This document shows positions 57,741-64,000 of a stretch of 64,000 bases of DNA, in pieces. The position numbers and the translations under genes are program-made. Numbering within the stretch: the stretch's first letter is position 1; each line of letters begins with the position of its first letter. The notes beneath the pieces are model-generated. The model ran no database searches, was not told where the DNA came from, and saw only the letters and a list, made by a program, of their open reading frames with translations. The stretch is from Sphagnum compactum (lineage: Eukaryota; Bryophyta; Sphagnopsida; Sphagnales): positions 18,352,001-18,416,000 of the forward strand of contig OZ234494.1 of NCBI GenBank assembly GCA_965153455.1, in the 5' to 3' direction.

Positions 57741-58756
57741 CTAATACAAGTAGGTTTGGGGTGGAAGTGGGTAATAGTATTGAAAGCTCTCCGGATACCA
57801 TAGGTCATTGTAAGGATAAGGGCAGTAGTTGATTGGTGTGCAAGGGTAACCGGCTACAATCGGGACGCGGGGAAGGCAACAAGGAGGATACTTGCATAAC
57901 TTACTTGGATCGCCATTCGTGGATGGGGGATTATCTTTTGGCGGCTCTTCAACTTCGGCACTTGGGAACACTTTTCTCACCACCTTCAATACTACGGCAT
58001 GATCCACCTTGCCAAAAACGGTCACTTTCGACTTCCCTATATCAGCTTGAACATCTGTGACACCTAGAGAAAAAGAAAAGAGAAAGGAAGCCTTAGAACA
58101 CCAAGAATCAAGAATTAATTAATTGAAGCTCATGATTCCCAGTGGTTTTTTTTTTTTTTTTCCGAAACAAAATTTGTTTCTTTTTTGACCAAAAAAAAGG
58201 GGAAAATTTTCCTCATGTGATATATTATTTTTAAAAAATAAATTTAATTCTCGAATGTAATTTTTCCTAATTTTTCTAACTTTTTTTTTAAAATTCCAAT
58301 TTTGATATCATAAAATTGGGAACAAAAAAAAAAGAAAAGAAAAAAAAGAGCCATTACTCATGTCCTGCTCTTTGAAATTTACAAACCATGAAATTTACTT
58401 GCAGCAAGTGTCTGGGGGAAAAATTGTGTACCTTGTTAAGAATAACTTACCAGGAACACACAACAATTTTTGCTTCACTTTCTCTACTTTCTGGATGTGT
58501 TTGTTGCAACAGACCTTCTTCAAATTCAGTTCAAGTTTCTGCAACAACACAAGATGGTTGGGGGAAGTCACTTCCATTTCTACCAAAAAAAAAAAGAATC
58601 ACAATCCAAAATAAGGTACTTGTTTATTATTTTGAATGTAAAATTCATAAATTTTTAGAAAATGCAGTTGGCGATCAAAAAAATCTTGAAATATGTTAAA
58701 AATAAAGAAAAGCATTTGAGAATATATTTCCAGATGTTTATTTCATTTATAAACAT

Positions 58757-58802
<46 letters not shown>

Positions 58803-59787
58803 ATTGCCTAAGTCAGCATAAGGGGGCATATTTTCTTTTCCCACTATTCTGAATTAGAATCCCAATGTATTTATTTGTGGAGAATTTTTGCATTTTTGAA
58901 CCTGAAAATATGATTTGAACACATACAAAGGATTTTTGTGAACAAAATGGTCCTAATTCACCAAATTTTGAATTAACTTTTCTTTTTTGGGTCAGATTTC
59001 TACAACAGGTTCCAACATGTAGCCAAAAATATAAAAGGATTCTAAAAAAATTTCACAATCACATCTAATCTATAGCCAAATTTGGCTAAACCTCTTGTGG
59101 GTGATATTGCCAGTTTGGCTACATCATGAAATTGCAAAAAAAGAGGGACTAATTTCTGACTAGTACTTTTATTGTTGCAAATTTTTTGCATTTTTTTGAC
59201 TTGACAATTATGATTTGGACCAGTGTTTTTTTTTTTTTTTTTCCCAACAATTGTTTGCAACTTGGTGAGGAAAAAAAAAAGAACCTATTAAAGGTACAAA
59301 GGGTTTTGTTTTGGAAAAAATGGGTCCAAGTAGTCACATTATGAGGAAATTAAAAAAAACACTGATCAATTTGGACACATACAAAGGACATATTTCTGTG
59401 AAAAACATGGACCAAATTCGTGCCGGATTTTGATTCTAAATTTTTCTTTTAATCACCAGATTTCTCCAATAGATTCCAGCAGGGTAGCCAAAATGCAAAA
59501 GAATTCTTAAAATTTCCTAAATTTCACATCTGGTATATAGCCAAATTTGGCTAAATCTTCTTCTTCTTCTTCTTCTTGAGGATAATATGATAGCCAGTGT
59601 GGCTATATCACAAAACTGAAAGAAAAAAAAAAGAGGGACCAAAAAAATAAAAATCACTGAAACTTCTGACCTGCGGCTGATCAGGAGTTTCTCGAACGAG
59701 TTTCCAGAACGTCAAAGGTTGAATTGGCCTCCATGACGGCGCCCCATAGTCGAATCCAAAGCTGTACAACTGCACATCCAATGCCAT
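57741..59787 (-). CDS. Heavy-metal-associated (HMA) domain protein, HIPP-like, with altered metal site
   Basis: Three exons on the minus strand, 59787-59671, 58538-58451 and 58063-57741, give 175 residues with matching phases. Residues 1-39 (MALDVQLYSFGFDYGAPSWR onward) are unlike known domains. Residues 40-100 form an HMA fold: KLELNLKKVCCNKHIQKVEK, then PGVTDVQADIGKSKVTVFGK and HAVVLKVVRKVFPSAEV. The usual M-x-C-x-x-C site is replaced by V-C-C-N-K-H, so the second metal Cys reads His. The tail is Pro/Tyr/Cys-rich (CKYPPCCLPR, CPYPYNDLWYP). HMA plant proteins bind copper, zinc or cadmium or act as protein-binding modules. The last four residues, TYLY, lack the Cys-x-x-x box of true HIPPs, so it is better called HPP-like. 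Confidence 0.82.
58758..58801. repeat. (TA)n microsatellite in intron 1 of the HMA gene
   Basis: About 21 uninterrupted TA units lie within intron 1. Confidence 0.9.
58855..59665. repeat. Tandem duplication, about 464-bp unit, in intron 1 of the HMA gene
   Basis: Blocks cagatttct, gtagccaaaa, tagccaaatttggcta, tgccagt/agccagt and aagagggac recur in order, the first pair at 58993 and 59457. Each copy carries the perfect 16-bp palindrome tagccaaatttggcta (59073-59088 and 59538-59553). The second copy reaches almost to the donor of exon 1. Confidence 0.75.
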
Positions 59788-60111
59788 TTACTTACATTCA
59801 GAGCTTTGTTAGTTCTAGTTTATAAGTCGTCGTTGCAGCTGATCGGCATAACATAAGTTTCATGCAAGAGTTCTGGAAGAAGTCTTCATTGAGCTTCACA
59901 ATGAATTCATGTAGCCTACTCCAAAAAAACAAACCTCTATAGCCAAAGTTATAGCATTAATAAGTGCAGTCTCAGCTTCTTGCCCCATGCATATCAATAC
60001 CAAAAAATGTTCAAACAGTTTGTAATCACTAGTGTGAAGCATGCAATGATCGTATTTGCCAGTTTGATCCATCCAGAAGGCGTGTGTACCTCGTCATCGG
60101 CCATTATATGG

Positions 60112-60365
60112 CAGCTTCAGTTTACGCAGCTCACGAACGCACGAACGCACAAACTTTTCTTCGTTTATAAACCTCACCTCTTATGGACCGTGACCAGCTT
60201 CAGTTTACGCAGGCTCACCAACGCACATACTTTTCTTCGTTTATAAACCTCACCTCTTATGGACCGTGACCAGCTTCAGTTTACGCAGGCTCACCAACGC
60301 ACAAACTTTTCTTCTTTTTATAAACCTCACGTCTTATGGATCGTGACCAGCTTCTTCACGCAGAA
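60112..60365. repeat. Tandem array, 76-83-bp unit, upstream of the HMA gene
   Basis: Units beginning cagcttcagtttacgcag start at 60112, 60195 and 60271, and a partial fourth starts at 60348. Each contains caacgcacaaacttttcttc, tttataaacctcacctctta and ggaccgtgac. Copies are nearly identical, so the array is recent. It lies 330-580 bp upstream of the HMA start codon, in the promoter region. Confidence 0.88.
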
Positions 60366-60569
60366 TTTTTTTTGAGTACGACGCTCAATGAAACCTTGAG
60401 TAGACCTGCAAATCAGAAAATCAGCGTCGACCTGGTCTCTCGTAGTACGCTTTACCAAATAGTCGGAAAAGTGGTAATCTCATATCTTCCAAGGGGGTTC
60501 ATGAGCAGGGATCGAGGATCCCGAAAACAGGAAGAGGAAATAAAAAAGAGCTCGCTGCAAAGTTCGTAA

Positions 60570-61865
60570 TATTCCCTGTAAATCAAACCACCCAACAACA
60601 ACAACAACAACAAAACAAGTTCGCTATCTTTTATACTTATAAGTTATCTTGATCACACTAGTATACAAGAACATTGCACTACAACATCATGAGTCTCTAC
60701 AGATAGATACCCTTCTCATGATCTGCACTGTACTAGAGTGATCTGACTCCAAAAATCTTATTATACTATTACGTAATAATATGCAGTTACACAACAAGTC
60801 CAATTATATATAGCAGCAGTTCTTTTGCTCAAACTTCATGAGCTTCATTCAACAATAGAGCAAATTATAGGCCACGACCAGTTGAATTATGCAAAGGTCC
60901 AAGGAAGTAGAAGAGAACTAGAATGTTTTACAAATTCTAGATATTAGGGAACGATTTCATGGAATTAATGGATCAAAGCGTCAGCAAATTATACTAGAGC
61001 AAATATATATAAGACCCATGACCCATGACCAGTATAATTTTCATGATACAAAGTAGGTCCAAGGCAGAAGTAGAGAAGTAGAGATCTCTCTCTCTCATGA
61101 ACTCATCGCGACCTCATCGTGATCATGACTGGGTTTTTCCGACGACTACAGGATTGCACGGGCGAAGAGAAACGTCCCCGTGAGCTCCAGAAGACGCTAA
61201 CCCCCTTCGAGCACCCAAAAAGTCGTAAATAGAAAGAGGCATAAATAATAATAATAATCATAATAATAACAACAACAACAACAACAACATGGTTAGAACA
61301 TGGGTTTTTTTTAATAATTTTTAATAATAATTTTAATAAATTAAAATTGGCCGAATTTTGACTAAAAACAGAAAGTTTCCCAAAATGATCCCATTTTTTT
61401 GGGGTCAAGAAAAATGACAAAATTTTGTACGGAACAAACAGAATAATGATAATAATAATAATAATAAGTGGGATATAACTTGTAAGAAAAGGAATAATAA
61501 CAAAAGACAGTAATAATAGACATTTGTGGATGCCAAAAAAAAAAAAAAAAAAAGTAATTGCGTTTTCTCTTAAAGAGGCTTTTTGTCCATGCAAAAGTCA
61601 ACTTGTAGATTTTTTATTTTTTTAATTTATTTTTTTCCTTGTATTTTATTGTATGCTGTTGATTTCATTCTACTCCACAAATGGGGGACCCACATCTGTT
61701 GCTCAATGTGTGGGAATTTTCAACCCACTAGGAGGAGGGATTGGTCCTTTGGGGGGACAAAAGACAGAATTTAGTAGAAAATTATTTTATTTATTTTGTG
61801 TGATGCAAAAGGAATAAGAGATTGGAAAGTAATATTGTAGTACCTTTCTCATTTCGGCCAAAATT

Positions 61866-61901
<36 letters not shown>

Positions 61902-62160
61902 TTTGAAATTTCATAAACTTTACTAGTTGTCTTATGGAATATATATATATATATATAATTTTAAAGTTTCAAAAATTTATGGATCACTATGTTCATTTGT
62001 CCATGAGTATCTCTGATTCTAACTCTCACATGTGAATTTCAAAATAACAAATACTTACTCGAAAATCATCAGTATCTTATATATTAATTCAGTTAGTCTG
62101 TGCGTGCGTCTGTCAAGGTGTCAATTTGAGGGGCCAATTTCGAAGTACTAATTCGAGGAG
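60570..62160. other. Spacer with AAT/AAC microsatellites
   Basis: Contains (AAC)n near 60598, (AAT/AAC)n near 61245-61290, (AAT)n near 61447 and about ten AAT units at 61868-61900, and a (TA)n tract near 61941-61958. No gene is supported. Confidence 0.6.
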
Positions 62161-62167
62161 ACAAAAA

Positions 62168-62290
62168 CTCAGATCCCGTCTGTCCGTCTGTCAATGTCCT
62201 GAAACCCAGATCTCGTCTGTCTCTATCGAGATCCTGAAACTTAAATCCCGTCTGTTCGTCTGTCGAGGTCTTGAAACACAGATCCCAAAT
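62168..62290. repeat. Short tandem repeat, about 37-bp unit
   Basis: Units like cagatcccgtctgtccgtct followed by gtcnangtcctgaaac occur from 62170, 62207 and about 62243, with a partial one at 62279. A degenerate version may extend upstream to 62097. Confidence 0.75.
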
Positions 62291-63169
62291 TGTAACAGTA
62301 AAATAACCGCCCAAAAACCTGCCTGGCTCCTCTTTTTCAGGTTTTCGTGAAACCCGGCAGTTCTGTGAGGTTTTTTTGAAATAATCAGAACCGGCAGCGA
62401 TTCTTTGATTCTGAATTTTTTTTTCAAATACCCGAAACTTGTGATTCTTTGACTCCGAGTTTTAATTCTTTTAATTCCCATTTTACAAATACCCAACACT
62501 GCTAATATAGTACATAGACAGAACAACAACAAGAGTTATTAATTGGTTGAAACAATTAACGGATACCCACTAGTCTGCTTTAAATCATCATAATTGATTG
62601 ACTCATTTTGTGAGGGTGTAATTTATGAGGAGCATTTAAACTATTTATTTATCAATAAATATATAATATACATAAATATTTATTCGCAATAATACGTTTG
62701 AATTAATTTTTTATAATTTTTATCATATTTAAATTTTTTTATAATTTTTACGATTGTGGGTCGAAGTGAGAAATTGAAAAATAAATAAATATTCGCCTAA
62801 ACTATTTTGAAATGGTAAAGATGCTGCGGTTGTAAGAGTTTTGAAGTTTTTTTTTTGGCAAATTAGGTTTCAGACTAACTTTGCATGGTAGGTACCAAAC
62901 TGCATTGTACCTTGATGTGGTACCTTGTGTACTAGAGAACAAGCCCCAGTTGCATGACCCCAGTTATCATCAGTGTTTCCTTTTTTTTGAACTTTTGTGA
63001 GTTAAGTGGGCTCACCATTATTCTACAAGAGGGCCCCAGGCAAATGTGGCTAAAGCTGAGAGAGGGGAATTCCAAATTTTCCCCCAACAACAAACAAAAA
63101 AAACACTATTTTGACATGCTGGAAGGGGGAATAAAGTGCTTTATTTTTCTCAAATATTTCCTAATGATG
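62291..63169. other. AT-rich spacer
   Basis: No gene or repeat recognised. Confidence 0.5.
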
Positions 63170-63692
63170 TAATTGATGATGTCGAATTATTCTAATTCAG
63201 ATATTGGCCGGAATATGACATACGGATGGCATCTCATTTTTTCGAATATATTGCCACATGGATGGCGTATATATTCGTCTATATACCTCTCCAAGGTAAA
63301 CAATGCACAGCTTAGGAGAAGCTTGGCACGTTTTCGTTGTGCGAATCACAAGCTGCAGATTGAGCTAGGAAGGCAAGTCAAGCCAGTGAAGGTGCCGGTG
63401 CAGCAGCGTTACTGCAAATTGTGCAACTTGGGTGCGGTTGAGGACCACTTCTTGTTGGTTTGCCCTGCCTATCAAAGTGTTCGAGAGAGGTTTAGAGGTT
63501 CATTGCCACTAACTGCCATCACACCTTTGGCTGAATTGATGAGCTGTCAGCAGCAAGGCATCCTTGCTAGATTCATAGTGCAATGTCAAACGGTTAGATC
63601 TGAATTGCTTCATCAGACTTAACGTCAATTGGGCTTTCTGGCCCGGGCGCTGTTTGGCCCACTTATTGACGCTAAATTGTAAGTAAGTAAGT
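63170..63692 (+). mobile_element. 5'-truncated LINE (non-LTR retrotransposon) 3' end
   Basis: An uninterrupted frame to 63622 encodes the end of a LINE reverse transcriptase protein: NNAQLRRSLARFRCANHKLQ, IELGR, VPVQQRYCKLCNLGAVEDHF, LLVCPAYQSVRERF. The C-x2-C-x7-H-x4-C zinc motif is the usual C-terminal knuckle (zf-RVT) of plant LINE-like elements. After the stop come G/C-rich segments able to form hairpins (ggcccgggc, tttggcccac) and then gtaagtaagtaagta, a short tandem tail at 63677-63691 that probably marks the 3' end. The reverse transcriptase and endonuclease parts are missing, as in most LINE insertions. The open frame suggests a younger insertion than the other relics. Confidence 0.75.
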
Positions 63693-64000
63693 ATATAAAC
63701 GAAATTCTGTGGCTAATGCTCTGCATGTAATCGGGATTCTAGTAGGAGGTGTGTATTATTGGTGCTCTATGCCAGGTAAGGGCCCTTGCATGGGGTTGTA
63801 TCCATGCTCAGCTCGTGCTTTGCACAGGGTCCCTTATTTTGCATAATGCCCCCATCCTAGGGCCTTAGGCTACACATAATAACAAAATGGACATGAGTTG
63901 AGTCTGCCACCCTGAAAGTACCTTATAACTTTGTAAGGTACCTTGGAGGCTAGGAGGAAAAATTCTGCTTGTAAGGATAATACTACGGAAAAATTAAGTC
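63693..64000. other. Window end, no feature recognised
   Basis: Sequence beyond the LINE tail with balanced composition. No open frame or motif is supported. Confidence 0.4.

Noticed and set aside
61103-61601. Minus-strand 163-codon frame with Ile/Val runs
   Set aside because: It is driven by AAT/AAC microsatellites and poly-T and has no family match.
1-64000. LTR retrotransposons, organellar DNA insertions, CRISPR arrays, rRNA genes
   Set aside because: I looked for long direct terminal repeats, integrase or gag motifs, organelle gene words, spacer-repeat structure and rRNA cores and saw none, although diverged LTR remnants could escape notice by eye.

Overview
This is nuclear DNA from a land plant. 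Every confident gene is split by short GT-AG introns, and the gene set is plant-like: a plant-type YIF1, a DOMON-less GPI-anchored protein family typical of plants, a plastid-type glucose-6-phosphate 1-epimerase and a HIPP-like metal-domain protein. One gene encodes a CFAP36/BART-domain flagellar protein, which suggests a plant with swimming sperm (bryophyte, lycophyte or fern) rather than a flowering plant. Gene spacing near 9 kb, modest introns and AT-rich spacers would fit a moss, but the species cannot be fixed from the sequence alone. There are no bacterial-style operons, RNA genes or CRISPR arrays that I could see.

Layout. 1-8.5 kb is AT-rich spacer with degenerate direct repeats and a decayed endonuclease-bearing retroelement. 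8.7-10.7 kb is a GC-rich leader and a two-exon gene for a secreted GPI-anchored protein (+). 12.1-14.4 kb is a five-exon YIF1 gene (-), convergent with it. 14.7-26 kb is AT-rich spacer containing a second endonuclease relic and what looks like a single PIF/Harbinger element (transposase relic + and Myb-like relic -). 26.1-28.5 kb is an eight-exon S-formylglutathione hydrolase (-) with an organelle-type N-terminal extension. 31.2-34.0 kb is a six-exon plant coiled-coil gene (+). 35.4-39.1 kb is a ten-exon plastid-type glucose-6-phosphate 1-epimerase (+) with one apparent GC-AG intron. 40.3-40.9 kb is an unrecognised coding-like stretch. 42.5-50.8 kb is the CFAP36-like gene (+), whose introns hold a 133-bp minisatellite and an unusual 4-kb zone crowded with AGCTG/CAG motifs. 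50.8-57.7 kb is spacer with a strand-skewed tandem array and a decayed hAT transposase. 57.7-59.8 kb is a three-exon HMA-domain gene (-). 60-64 kb is spacer with short tandem arrays and the 3' end of a LINE.

The genes are unrelated housekeeping functions: secretion, cell surface, formaldehyde detoxification, sugar phosphate metabolism, cilia and metal handling. No joint pathway is apparent. The strongest cross-window pattern is in the transposon relics: in four element types, stop codons sit where the recognisable protein family predicts CAA, CAG, CGA or TGG, as expected from decay of methylated cytosines. Exon joins below were chosen by hand from splice signals, reading phase and family similarity recalled from memory; no alignment or transcript evidence was available.
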